From Betaproteobacteria bacterium (GTDB taxonomy: Bacteria > Pseudomonadota > Gammaproteobacteria > Burkholderiales > Burkholderiaceae_E), in NCBI GenBank assembly GCA_018970865.1, contig JAGWVN010000013.1, positions 1-55,143 on the forward strand: a stretch of DNA of 55,143 nt, in the 5' to 3' direction. Below are positions 45,193 through 54,364 of this stretch, one piece after another. The first letter of the stretch is position 1. Every line of letters starts with the position of its first letter. The notes beneath the pieces were generated by a model, which saw only the letters and a program-made list of their open reading frames with translations, ran no database searches and was not told the origin of the DNA. Both the position numbers and the translations under genes were made by a program.

Positions 45193-45210
45193 GGCGCGGC
45201 GCACCGCGCC
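45193..45210. other. Hairpin in the gap between phytase-like and phoD-like genes
   Basis: GGCGCGG (45193-45199) pairs with CCGCGCC (45204-45210) around the 4-nt loop CGCA. It lies in the 66-nt gap of the two-gene minus-strand unit. It could attenuate or process the message between the genes. No T-run follows. Confidence 0.4.
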
Positions 45211-45229
45211 CGGTGGGAATCGAGGCGCC

Positions 45230-46615
45230 TCAGCGGGCGTTCAGCAGGCTCTCGACCTCGAGCAGGATCAGTTCGTTGTCATCGGCGCGATTCGGGTCGC
45301 GGCTGCTCGAGAAGGGCAGGTTGTTGTCATTGCCCACCACGATGTGCCGCGCGTCGACGATGTCGACGTTCTCGATCGTGAAGAACGGGAAGGTCAGCAC
45401 GCCATCATTGAGCGGCTTGCGCGCCTTGCGAGCCGGATCGAGGATGCGCATCAGGTCGATGTATCCGATCTTGCGCACGGCCTTGCCAACCTCGGCATCA
45501 CCGAACGCGATCCGATAGACCCTCTTGAAGCGGGCCAGGTCCGGGAAGCACCGGGTGGCGGGTGCGCCCACCGGGCAGGCCTTGTCGGCCGTGCCCTCGC
45601 CATTGTCGCGCTCGATCACCAGGCCGTGAGAGGCATCGGTCATGTTGAAGTCGCCGATCGCGTGGCCGCGGTGTTCAAACGGGTAGAACCAGTGCCGACC
45701 GGTCCAGCGCTCTGCGGCCACATCGAACTCGAGGATGCGCGACGCCTCCCTGCCCTCGACCTGCTCCCAGTCCTTGCGCTCGGCATCCCATAGCGGCCCC
45801 TCGAGCAGCGCGTAGAGGAAGCGACCGTCACGCGAAGCGGCCAGCCCTTCGAAGCCCTTGGAGCGACGCAGATTGACATTCGCGTAGGTCGCCCCCGGTG
45901 CGGCCGGGGACTGCACCTGCCAGTGGTCGGGGGAACGCACAGGCTTGCCGTCGGCCATCGTGTCAAAGACCGCCAGCACCCGACCCGTGCGGTCCGTCTT
46001 GATCAGGTAGGGGCCGAACTCGTCGCCGATCCAGATGTGGTCGCCGACGAACTGGAAGCCCTCGAGATCCAGGTCGGCGCCGGTCAGGTAACGCTTGCTG
46101 GTCGACTCGTGAACGATCCGGAACGGTACCTTCCGATCGGGATCGTGCAGGAAGATGGTGGCCAGCGGCTCCCAACGGCCCGAAGTCCAGTCGATGCGGT
46201 AGTGATTGAGGTAGAGCATCGAGTCCGGCGAGTTGGCCCGGGATCCGAACCCGTTGTCGGTCAGGATCCAGAAGGTTCCATCCGGCATGCGCTTGATGCC
46301 CGAGTGACCCTGGCGCGGCTGCCCGCGCAGCGGCAGACCGATGCCGGTTTCGCGATCGGCCGACTTGCCCATGACCGACCCGAGCGCTTCGACGCGACGG
46401 CCGGAGGTGTACTTGCCCGGGTTGCGCAGATCCGCGGGCGCATCGGCCGGCGCATCGAGATAGCTCTGGGCCGGCAGCACCGCGTGGCCAGCCAGCGTCG
46501 CCGGATGCTCCTGCTGGGCCAGGACGGCCAAGGGTTGAAACAACGCTATCGCAAGGGCGCCTGCGCCCCACCGAGCTGCCGACAGCAGCATCTGAATGGA
46601 TGGTTTACTCGACAC
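45230..46615 (-). CDS. Secreted esterase-like/phytase-like beta-propeller protein
   Basis: A 461-residue exported protein of the esterase-like-activity-of-phytase family. It has a signal peptide to about residue 33 (LAVLAQQEHP). Landmarks are HSGIKRMPDGTFWILTDNGFGSRANS, GADLDLEGFQFVGDHIWIGDEFGPYL, and KGFEGLAASRDGRFLYALLEGPL, all typical of this propeller family. The activity toward phytate is not proven for most members. I choose GTG 46615 over the internal ATG at 46591 because GAGGAG sits 6 nt before it. Same strand and adjacent to the phoD-like gene. Confidence 0.85.
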   Translation of the reverse strand: MSSKPSIQMLLSAARWGAGALAIALFQPLAVLAQQEHPATLAGHAVLPAQSYLDAPADAPADLRNPGKYTSGRRVEALGSVMGKSADRETGIGLPLRGQPRQGHSGIKRMPDGTFWILTDNGFGSRANSPDSMLYLNHYRIDWTSGRWEPLATIFLHDPDRKVPFRIVHESTSKRYLTGADLDLEGFQFVGDHIWIGDEFGPYLIKTDRTGRVLAVFDTMADGKPVRSPDHWQVQSPAAPGATYANVNLRRSKGFEGLAASRDGRFLYALLEGPLWDAERKDWEQVEGREASRILEFDVAAERWTGRHWFYPFEHRGHAIGDFNMTDASHGLVIERDNGEGTADKACPVGAPATRCFPDLARFKRVYRIAFGDAEVGKAVRKIGYIDLMRILDPARKARKPLNDGVLTFPFFTIENVDIVDARHIVVGNDNNLPFSSSRDPNRADDNELILLEVESLLNAR

Positions 46616-46693
46616 CGCGTTCTCTCCTCAAGACGTTTGCCTGAGGAGGGTTTTAGCGCCGCGCGTTTGCCGGATCATGACGCCTGCCGGCGT

Positions 46694-46711
46694 GATTCAT
46701 GGCCCTGTCAC
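46694..46711 (+). promoter_or_regulatory. Candidate PhoB box upstream of the glycosyltransferase gene
   Basis: GATTCAT (46694-46700), 4-nt spacer GGCC, then CTGTCAC (46705-46711). Against the PhoB repeat CTGTCAT-N4-CTGTCA(T/C), the second unit matches 7 of 7 and the first 4 of 7, with the correct 11-nt period. It lies 50 nt before the glycosyltransferase ATG, between the divergent genes of a phosphate-related block. No clear -10 hexamer follows at the right distance. Confidence 0.35.
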
Positions 46712-46760
46712 GCACGATGCCGAACCTTCGCCCGGCGTTCGCGCACCAGGAAGGCCGGCC

Positions 46761-48020
46761 ATGAACCGAATCCACGATCAGAAACAAGCGGGTACCCCCG
46801 CGACAGATCCGTCAGGTCCTGCACGCTCAGCGTCTTCACGGGAGGACGGTGCGCGCACCCGGGTGGCGCTGGTCTACTTCAATGCGGGCGGGGGACACCG
46901 CGCAGCGGCCATGGCCCTGGAGGCGGCGCTGGCCCGGACCCATCCTCGCTGGCAGGTGCAGCTGGTCGACCTGTTCGCCGTGCTCGACCCGGAGGCCTGG
47001 TTTCGCCGCCTCACCGGCTTTCCGCCAGAGGCCTACTACAACAAGCGGCTTGCCACCGGATTCACCCTCGGGCTGCGCCAGGAGCTTCGGATGCTGCAGG
47101 CGATGATCCGGGCCGCTCACCCCCATCTCGTCGGCCGCCTGTGCCAGCACTGGCGGGCCTCGCCAGCCGACCTCGTCGTGTCACTCGTGCCGAATTTCAA
47201 TCGGGCGCTCGGAGAGAGCGTCAAGAAAGCCTGCACTGACGCACCCTTCGTGACGGTGATGACCGATCTCGCCGATTTCCCTCCCCACTTCTGGGTCGAG
47301 CCGGATGCCACACAGCACCTCATCTGCGGCACCGACAAGGCGGTCGACCAGGCACTCGCGCAGGGCATCGACAGGCAGCGCGTCCACCGCGTTTCGGGGA
47401 TGCTGCTGCGGCCCTCCTTTCACGAGGAGCCGGAGACGGACCGCGAGGCCACGCGGCATTCGCTCGGATTCCAGCCAGGAATTCCAGTGGGCGTGGTGAT
47501 GTTCGGCGGCGAGGGCTCGGTGACGATGAAGCGCATCGCCCGCGACCTTGGCGATCGCCCGCTGATCATCCTCTGCGGGCGCAACGAGCGGCTCGCCACC
47601 GCTTTGCGCGCGCTGCCCGCCCAGGCGCCACGGGCGATCGTGGGCTACACCGAGGATGTCGCGCGCTGGCTGCGGCTTGCCGACTGGTTCGTGGGCAAGC
47701 CTGGTCCGGGCTCCCTCAGCGAGGCCCTGCACTGCGGCCTGCCGGTGGTCACAGTCAGCAATGCCTGGACCATGCCGCAGGAGCGGTGGAACACCGTCTG
47801 GATCGGCGAACAGGGTCTGGGTATCGTTCTGCCCGGCCTTGCCCATCTTCGCGCGGGCGTCGACCTGCTCCTGTCCCGGTTGCCCGAGTGGCGTGAGCGG
47901 GTCGCCAGCTACCGGAATGCCGCCCTGTTCGAGGTGCCGCAGGTCCTCGGGGAGCTTGTGGAAGCCGCTCGCAGGAGCGGAACGGCTCAGCGTGGACCGA
48001 TCTCGATCTCGATCGCGTAG
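46761..48020 (+). CDS. Glycosyltransferase of the MGDG-synthase/UgtP type (glycolipid synthesis)
   Basis: A 419-residue GT-B glycosyltransferase. The N-terminal acceptor domain shows YFNAGGGHRAAAMAL (residues 39-53), the diacylglycerol glycosyltransferase signature. The C-terminal donor domain shows GKPGPGSLSEALHCGLPVV near 312-330. Homologues transfer sugar from UDP-sugar to diacylglycerol and, in some proteobacteria, make glycolipids that replace phospholipids when phosphate is scarce. AGGAAGG lies before the ATG at 46761. Divergent from the phytase-like gene. The 3' end overlaps the next gene by 34 nt, convergently. Confidence 0.85.
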   Translation: MNRIHDQKQAGTPATDPSGPARSASSREDGARTRVALVYFNAGGGHRAAAMALEAALARTHPRWQVQLVDLFAVLDPEAWFRRLTGFPPEAYYNKRLATGFTLGLRQELRMLQAMIRAAHPHLVGRLCQHWRASPADLVVSLVPNFNRALGESVKKACTDAPFVTVMTDLADFPPHFWVEPDATQHLICGTDKAVDQALAQGIDRQRVHRVSGMLLRPSFHEEPETDREATRHSLGFQPGIPVGVVMFGGEGSVTMKRIARDLGDRPLIILCGRNERLATALRALPAQAPRAIVGYTEDVARWLRLADWFVGKPGPGSLSEALHCGLPVVTVSNAWTMPQERWNTVWIGEQGLGIVLPGLAHLRAGVDLLLSRLPEWRERVASYRNAALFEVPQVLGELVEAARRSGTAQRGPISISIA

Positions 48021-49138
48021 ACGGTCCGGTCGACGCCGGTCTGGTTCACCCACAGCACATGAGGCCCATCGCCGAGCGACTGCGACGCGAGGGCCGAGAT
48101 CAGGTTGGTCTGCAGGTCCTGGGGCCCAAGATGCTTCCAGGACAGCATCCGCTGCACATCGGTGCCGGCATCGAAGACCGGGCCGCGCTGCAGCGCGTAG
48201 AACGCAACGGCGTCGGCAGAAGCGTAGTGCACGAGCCGAAGCCCCCGCAACCGTTGCCCGACGGGCACGTCGAATCGAATGAAGTCGGTGTCGGTGCGGA
48301 AGATCTCGCCATGCAGCACCAGATTGCCCTGCCAGGCCGGCAACGCGCTCGGCGCGAGCGCGGCTCCCGAGGCTTCGATCCACCCCGCGGATCCGGCATC
48401 GTCGATCGGCGTCAGCACGGGGGTCGAGGGATTGCCGGCCGCATCCCGCTGTCGCCACCAGACGCGCCGCAGGGCGTTGCCCGCGAACGCCAGGGTAGTG
48501 TCGCGACCGGGATTCCAGGTGGCCCCCTCATCGAGGGAATACTCCCAGACGGCCATGGGCTCGAGGCCGTCGATGCGGATGACCGGGAGCCCTCCGGTCT
48601 GACCGACCTCGATGCGCGGCGGCGCGGGCGGCATGGTGTCCAGCGTGCAGGCGGTCATGACGATCTCGGAGCGGTTTCCGAACTGATCGAAGGTCCGAAC
48701 CCAGATCGACTTGCGGCCATCACCCACCACGTCAAAGCTGGCGCCTTCGCCCCGGGTCCAGCTGCGCCCCAGGTCGAGCGAGTACTCCCAACCCAGACCG
48801 TCGAGGGGCGAAGTAACCGACCATCGGCCATTGCTGGTGATCCCGTCGGAAAGGCTCACCCCGGTGTCGTTGAAGCTGAGCACTGGCGCGGGAACGACGA
48901 CGCTGGCGGGCGGTGGGGTGGCGGGAGGGGTGGCGGGAGGAGTCGCGGCCGGCGTCATCGGATTGCCCGACTGGACCGATCCTACCGGCGCGAGGTCGGC
49001 GGCAGAACCCGACCCACTCCCGCCCCCGCCACCGCATCCCAGCAGCAGCATGGTGATGAGGAACCCGAGCATGCGACGCGGGCAACGCCGTAGGCATCCG
49101 ATCGCGCAGGGGCGCATCCGACAAAAGACTGCTTGCAT
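47987..49138 (-). CDS. Putative lipoprotein with two Ig-like repeats
   Basis: A protein of up to 383 residues that I do not recognise as a named family. A short hydrophobic run with the lipobox LLLGC (Cys35) is followed by Gly/Ser and Pro-rich linkers. Two clearly related repeats follow: WEYSLDLGRSW (117-127) continuing to WVRTFDQFGN, and WEYSLDEGATW (198-208) continuing to WWRQRDAAGN. These are bacterial Ig-like folds. The last 130 residues are unassigned. The start is uncertain: ATGs at 49138, 49117 and 49072 are all in frame, none with a good ribosome-binding site. Confidence 0.7.
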   Translation of the reverse strand: MQAVFCRMRPCAIGCLRRCPRRMLGFLITMLLLGCGGGGGSGSGSAADLAPVGSVQSGNPMTPAATPPATPPATPPPASVVVPAPVLSFNDTGVSLSDGITSNGRWSVTSPLDGLGWEYSLDLGRSWTRGEGASFDVVGDGRKSIWVRTFDQFGNRSEIVMTACTLDTMPPAPPRIEVGQTGGLPVIRIDGLEPMAVWEYSLDEGATWNPGRDTTLAFAGNALRRVWWRQRDAAGNPSTPVLTPIDDAGSAGWIEASGAALAPSALPAWQGNLVLHGEIFRTDTDFIRFDVPVGQRLRGLRLVHYASADAVAFYALQRGPVFDAGTDVQRMLSWKHLGPQDLQTNLISALASQSLGDGPHVLWVNQTGVDRTVYAIEIEIGPR

Positions 49139-49277
49139 GGGGAGAGCCGCCGGTGTCTCGGCGAATGAACCTGAAGTCGCCATCCTCAGCGCGCAGCATG
49201 AGGCGTCAATGAAGCCCCTGCTCCCCGAAGGCCTGATGATCCGCGTCAGGTGCGCCGCAGTCGCGCAGCGCTGCCGC

Positions 49278-50141
49278 TCAGGTCTGGAACCACGGCGGCC
49301 GGCCGGCCGTCCAGAGCTCGCCCCACAGCCGCCCGCCACCATCGACCGTGCAGACCTCGCCGGTGACGAAGTTGCCCGCCGGCCCGGCGATCCAGGCGCA
49401 GGCCTGGGCGATGTCCCAGGGCGATCCCCAGCGCTTCATGGGATTGGCCCTGGGCCACTCCTTCGCGGCCTCGGGCGGATAGACCGCCAGGCCCTCGGTG
49501 CCGATCAGGCCGGGCGACACGCAGTTCACGCGGATGCCCAGCGGCGCCCACTCCACCGCCACCGTGCGCGACACGCCGATGACCCCGGCGCGCGCGGCCA
49601 CGGTGTGGGCGATGCCCGGCAGGCCGCGCTCGGTGGGCGCCACGATGTTGACGATGCTGCCGCCGCGGCCGGCATCGCGCCAGCGCTGCGCGGCGGCCTG
49701 CATCATGTACCAGGTGCCATTGAGGTTGCCGGCGATGACCGCGTTCCAGCCGTTGATGGAGAAGTCGATGGCGGGCTTGGGAAACTGGCCGCCGGCGTTG
49801 TTGACGAGGATGTCGGGCAGGCCGAACTCGGCCGCGCAGCGCGCAAAGAGCGCGCCCACCTGATCGGGCTCGCGGATGTTGGCGGTCACGCCGATCATGG
49901 TGGCGCCGCGCTCGCGCGCGAAGCCCGCCACGGTCTCGAGCCGCTCGGCAGTGCGCCCGCAGATCACCACCCGCGCGCCCAGCCGGGCGAAGAGCAGCGC
50001 GATGGCGCGGCCGATGCCCGAGCCGCCGCCCGAGACGATCACCGTGGCGCCGGCATAGAGGTCGGGCCGATAGACCGTGGGCGCCGCCCAGAGGTCTTCC
50101 AGGGTGACGCCGACGCCGGAGGGGGGAAGGGCGGTGTCCAT
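49278..50141 (-). CDS. SDR-family oxidoreductase with non-classical active site
   Basis: A 287-residue SDR with the cofactor motif GGGSGIG (38-44) and NNAG (114-117). The classical Tyr-x3-Lys reads Thr180-x3-Arg184 in HTVAARAGV, and the catalytic Ser position reads Ala (NIVAPT). This pattern recalls SDRs of acyclic-terpene and dienoyl-CoA metabolism, which lack the usual tyrosine. The ATG at 50141 is 7 nt after the acyl-CoA dehydrogenase stop and follows GAGG; a GTG at 50156 is an alternative. It probably acts with that dehydrogenase on an acyl-CoA. Confidence 0.85.
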   Translation of the reverse strand: MDTALPPSGVGVTLEDLWAAPTVYRPDLYAGATVIVSGGGSGIGRAIALLFARLGARVVICGRTAERLETVAGFARERGATMIGVTANIREPDQVGALFARCAAEFGLPDILVNNAGGQFPKPAIDFSINGWNAVIAGNLNGTWYMMQAAAQRWRDAGRGGSIVNIVAPTERGLPGIAHTVAARAGVIGVSRTVAVEWAPLGIRVNCVSPGLIGTEGLAVYPPEAAKEWPRANPMKRWGSPWDIAQACAWIAGPAGNFVTGEVCTVDGGGRLWGELWTAGRPPWFQT

Positions 50142-50148
50142 GCGAGCC

Positions 50149-51363
50149 TCAGCCACGCAGCAGTTCGCCGCTGATGATCATCTTGCGCACTTCCGTAGTG
50201 CCGGCGCCGATCTCGAGCAGCTTGTTGGCCCGGTAGAGCCGGTTGATCTCGGACTCCCAGATGTAGCCGGTGCCGCCGTGGATCTGCACCGCCTCGTCGA
50301 GCACGCGATTGAGCATGTTGCCGGCGAACATCACCGAGGCGGCGGTGATCTTGTGGATCTCGCCGCGACCGCCGGCGCCCTCCTGCAGGTGATTGCAGGC
50401 GCGCAGGGCCTGGTAGGTGAACAGGCGCATGGCCTCCACCCACACATACATGTCGGCGAGCTTGGACTGGATCATCTGGAAGTTGCCGATCGGCTGGCCG
50501 AACTGCTCGCGGCTGCGGGCATGGTCCAGCGACAACTGCAGGGCGCGCTCGGCAATGCCCAGGCAGATCGGCGACACCATCGCGCGCTCCAGATCCAGGC
50601 CGCTCATGAGCACCCGCACGCCGCGGTCTTCTTCGCCAACCCGGTTGGCCAGCGGCACCCGGCAGTCCTCGAAGACCAGCTCGCCGGTCTGGCTGCCTCG
50701 AAAGCCCATCTTGACCAGCTTCTGCGCCACCCGGAAGCCCGGAAAGTCCTTCTCGACGATGAAGGCCGAGATGCCCTGAGCGCCCTTGCCGGGATCGGTC
50801 TTGGCGTACACCAGGAGCACATCGGCCACCGGCCCGTTGGTGATGTAGAGCTTGCTGCCGTTCAGCAGGTAGTGGTCGCCCTCGCGGCGCGCGGTGGTGC
50901 GCATGGCGCCCAGCGCATCGGAGCCCGCGCCGGGCTCGGTGAGGCCGAGCGCACCGGTGAGCTCACCCCGGGCCAGGCCCGGCACATAGCGGGCGCGCTG
51001 CGCGTCGTTCGCGTTGCGCAGGATGTTGTTCAGGCACAGGTTCTCGTGCGCCATCCAGCTCAGGCCGAAGGCGTGGTTCCAGCGGCTGAAGGCCTGCGCC
51101 ACCAGGGCGCTGGCAAAGAGGTCCATGCCGGCCCCGCCGAGTTCGGGCGGCACGGTCACGCCGCAGAAGCCGTTGCGGCCGCACAGCGCCATGGCGTGCG
51201 CGGGCCACCACTCCTCGTCATCCATGCGCCGGGCCAGCGGGTAGAGCTCCTGGCGGGCGAAGCGGTCGGCGGCATCGAGCACGCCACGCTCCTCGGCGCT
51301 CAGACCGCTGAAGATCGCGGCGGGATCGGCGGTGGCGCCGAGCGGGGATGCGTGGTCTGCCAT
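50149..51363 (-). CDS. Acyl-CoA dehydrogenase, isovaleryl-CoA dehydrogenase-like
   Basis: A 404-residue FAD-dependent dehydrogenase. Flavin motifs are LGLTEPGAGSDALG and KLYITNG. Glu259 in GLDLER occupies the catalytic-base place used by isovaleryl-CoA dehydrogenase, and the C-terminus has the matching LLEIGAGTTEVRKMI. Electrons pass to ETF. The position across from biotin carboxylase, biotin carrier and carboxyltransferase genes suggests a leucine-like or terpenoid acyl-CoA pathway. The ATG at 51363 is downstream of the candidate minus-strand promoter at 51422-51450. Confidence 0.92.
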   Translation of the reverse strand: MADHASPLGATADPAAIFSGLSAEERGVLDAADRFARQELYPLARRMDDEEWWPAHAMALCGRNGFCGVTVPPELGGAGMDLFASALVAQAFSRWNHAFGLSWMAHENLCLNNILRNANDAQRARYVPGLARGELTGALGLTEPGAGSDALGAMRTTARREGDHYLLNGSKLYITNGPVADVLLVYAKTDPGKGAQGISAFIVEKDFPGFRVAQKLVKMGFRGSQTGELVFEDCRVPLANRVGEEDRGVRVLMSGLDLERAMVSPICLGIAERALQLSLDHARSREQFGQPIGNFQMIQSKLADMYVWVEAMRLFTYQALRACNHLQEGAGGRGEIHKITAASVMFAGNMLNRVLDEAVQIHGGTGYIWESEINRLYRANKLLEIGAGTTEVRKMIISGELLRG

Positions 51364-51377
51364 GCCGACTCCCGAGC

Positions 51378-51406
51378 TTGACAGGGCTGCTGCCCTGCCC
51401 TTAAAT
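51378..51406 (+). promoter_or_regulatory. Candidate sigma-70 promoter for the tetR-led genes
   Basis: TTGACA (51378-51383), a 17-nt spacer, then TTAAAT (51401-51406). The -35 is a perfect consensus and the -10 matches 4 of 6. It faces the TetR gene, whose ATG is about 140 nt beyond the expected start site. The perfect inverted repeat at 51504-51522 lies inside the predicted leader. Confidence 0.6.
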
Positions 51407-51421
51407 GAATTTCACTCACTC

Positions 51422-51450
51422 ATGGTAGCCACCCAAATCAGCCCAGGCAA
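51422..51450 (-). promoter_or_regulatory. Candidate sigma-70 promoter for the acyl-CoA dehydrogenase/SDR genes
   Basis: On the minus strand TTGCCT (51450-51445), a 17-nt spacer, then TACCAT (51427-51422); each hexamer matches 4 of 6. Expected transcription would begin near 51415, about 50 nt before the dehydrogenase ATG. It faces away from the plus-strand promoter, and the two overlap in the expected start regions, so they may compete. Confidence 0.4.
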
Positions 51451-51503
51451 CATGCGCTTTCTGGGTCATTTCACTGCGCGGTTTTGTGCGGTTTCCAGCC
51501 CTG

Positions 51504-51522
51504 GGGTGAGCGCCACTCACCC
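51504..51522. promoter_or_regulatory. Perfect inverted repeat, probable TetR-family operator
   Basis: GGGTGAG (51504-51510) - CGCCA - CTCACCC (51516-51522): a 19-bp perfect palindrome with a 5-nt spacer, 33 nt before the TetR ATG. Size and symmetry fit a TetR-dimer site and autoregulation. A related CTCAC half-site (51415-51419) lies at the predicted start point of the divergent promoter. Confidence 0.55.
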
Positions 51523-51555
51523 ATCAGCCGCACACCGTTTCCGGAGCTCTGCGGC

Positions 51556-52275
51556 ATGAGCCGCGCCGCCCGCGCGCGCGCGCCGGTGCGGCTGCCGCGC
51601 GAGCGCCGCGAGCGCGACATCCTCACCGCCGCGCGAGCGGTGTTCTGCGAGCGCGGCTATGCCGACGCGGGCGTGGCCGAGATCGCCGCCCGGGCCCGGG
51701 TGGTCGAGGGCACGCTCTACAAGTACTTCGAGAGCAAGCGGGTGCTGCTCGAACGGGTGCTCGAGGGCTGGTACGAGAGCCTGCTTGCCGACTACGCCGA
51801 GCACCTGCCGGGCATCCGGGGCACCCGCGCCCGGCTGCGCTACATCCTGTGGCGGCACCTGCGCACGGTGCGCGATGACACGCCGCTCGCGCGGCTGGTG
51901 TTCCTCGAGGTGCGCGCGCATGACGACTACCCGACATCGCCGCTCCATGCGCTCAACCGGCGCTACACCGGCCTGCTCGGCGGCGTGCTGGCCGAGGGCG
52001 TGGCCGCGGGCGAGCTGCGCGCCGATGTGCCGGCCCGGGTGGTCCGAGACATGGTCTACGGGGGTCTCGAGCATCTGTCCTGGCGCCACCTCACCGGCCG
52101 CGGCCGGCTCGACATCGACCGCGAGGCCGACGACATGCTGCGCCTGCTCTGGGGCGGCATCGCACGCCCCGAAGCGGCGCCGCCGCAGGCTGCGGGCACG
52201 CCCCTGGAGGCGCAGCTGCGCCGGCTCGAACAGGCGGCCGATCGCCTGGAGGCCGCGAGCCGGGACGCGCGCTGA
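51556..52275 (+). CDS. TetR-family transcriptional regulator
   Basis: A 239-residue repressor. The N-terminal DNA-binding domain includes ILTAARAVFCERGYADAGVAEIA and the recognition helix region GTLYKYFESKRVLLERVL. The C-terminal ligand domain has no assignable specificity. The ATG at 51556 has GGAG 9 nt upstream and gives a short arginine-rich lead before the helix-turn-helix. Divergent from the isovaleryl-CoA-dehydrogenase-like gene and directly ahead of the carboxylase genes, it probably controls both sides in response to an acyl-CoA or free acid. Confidence 0.92.
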   Translation: MSRAARARAPVRLPRERRERDILTAARAVFCERGYADAGVAEIAARARVVEGTLYKYFESKRVLLERVLEGWYESLLADYAEHLPGIRGTRARLRYILWRHLRTVRDDTPLARLVFLEVRAHDDYPTSPLHALNRRYTGLLGGVLAEGVAAGELRADVPARVVRDMVYGGLEHLSWRHLTGRGRLDIDREADDMLRLLWGGIARPEAAPPQAAGTPLEAQLRRLEQAADRLEAASRDAR

Positions 52276-52311
52276 GCTCGGCCCCCTCCGCACCCTGATG
52301 GACTCCCCGCC

Positions 52312-53811
<1,500 letters not shown>

Positions 53812-53857
53812 TGCCGGCCCGACCCCCTTTGCCAGAGCCCTGTGAGGCCGATCGCCC

Positions 53858-54364
53858 ATGCGCCACGCTGTCCTGCTGAACCAGACCGAACACGAACTCT
53901 GGCTGGGCCGTACAGCCCACGGCGGCCACGCCCTGCATGCCCTCGGCGAGGTGGTGCCGGTGTCGCTCAGCCTCGGGGCCGATGGCAGCGGCCTGCTGCG
54001 GCTGGGCGATCAGGCCGTGCCGGTGGTGGTGGTCACGCAGGGCGACACGCTGTTCATCCACCTCGACGGCATCAACCATGAGCTGCGGTTGCGTCACCCA
54101 CTGGAGCGCGCGGCCGGCGAGGCCCGGGCCGGCGGGGATGACTCGGTGCGCGCGCCCATGCCCGGCACCGCGGTCAGCGTGGCGGTGGGCGTCGGTGATG
54201 CGGTGTCGCGCGGCACGCCCCTGCTGGTGATGGAGAGCATGAAGCTCGAGACCACGCTCACCGCCCCGCGCGATGCGGTGGTGCAGTCGGTGCGGGTGTC
54301 GCCCGGCCAGGCCTTCGAGCGCGATGCGGTGCTGGTGGTGCTGGCCAGCGCGGAGGCGGCATGA
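53858..54364 (+). CDS. Separate biotin-transfer/biotin carboxyl carrier protein
   Basis: A 168-residue protein corresponding to the C-terminal part of an acyl-CoA carboxylase alpha chain. Residues 1-80 match the biotin-transfer domain that docks on the beta chain. Residues 96-165 are the biotinyl domain: APMPGTAVSV and the biotin site ESMKL with Lys129. GAGG lies about 10 nt before the ATG at 53858. The frame differs from the carboxylase frame, and a further stop at 53843-53845 in this frame excludes a simple one-base frameshift. ATGA overlap with the carboxyltransferase gene couples them. Confidence 0.88.
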   Translation: MRHAVLLNQTEHELWLGRTAHGGHALHALGEVVPVSLSLGADGSGLLRLGDQAVPVVVVTQGDTLFIHLDGINHELRLRHPLERAAGEARAGGDDSVRAPMPGTAVSVAVGVGDAVSRGTPLLVMESMKLETTLTAPRDAVVQSVRVSPGQAFERDAVLVVLASAEAA

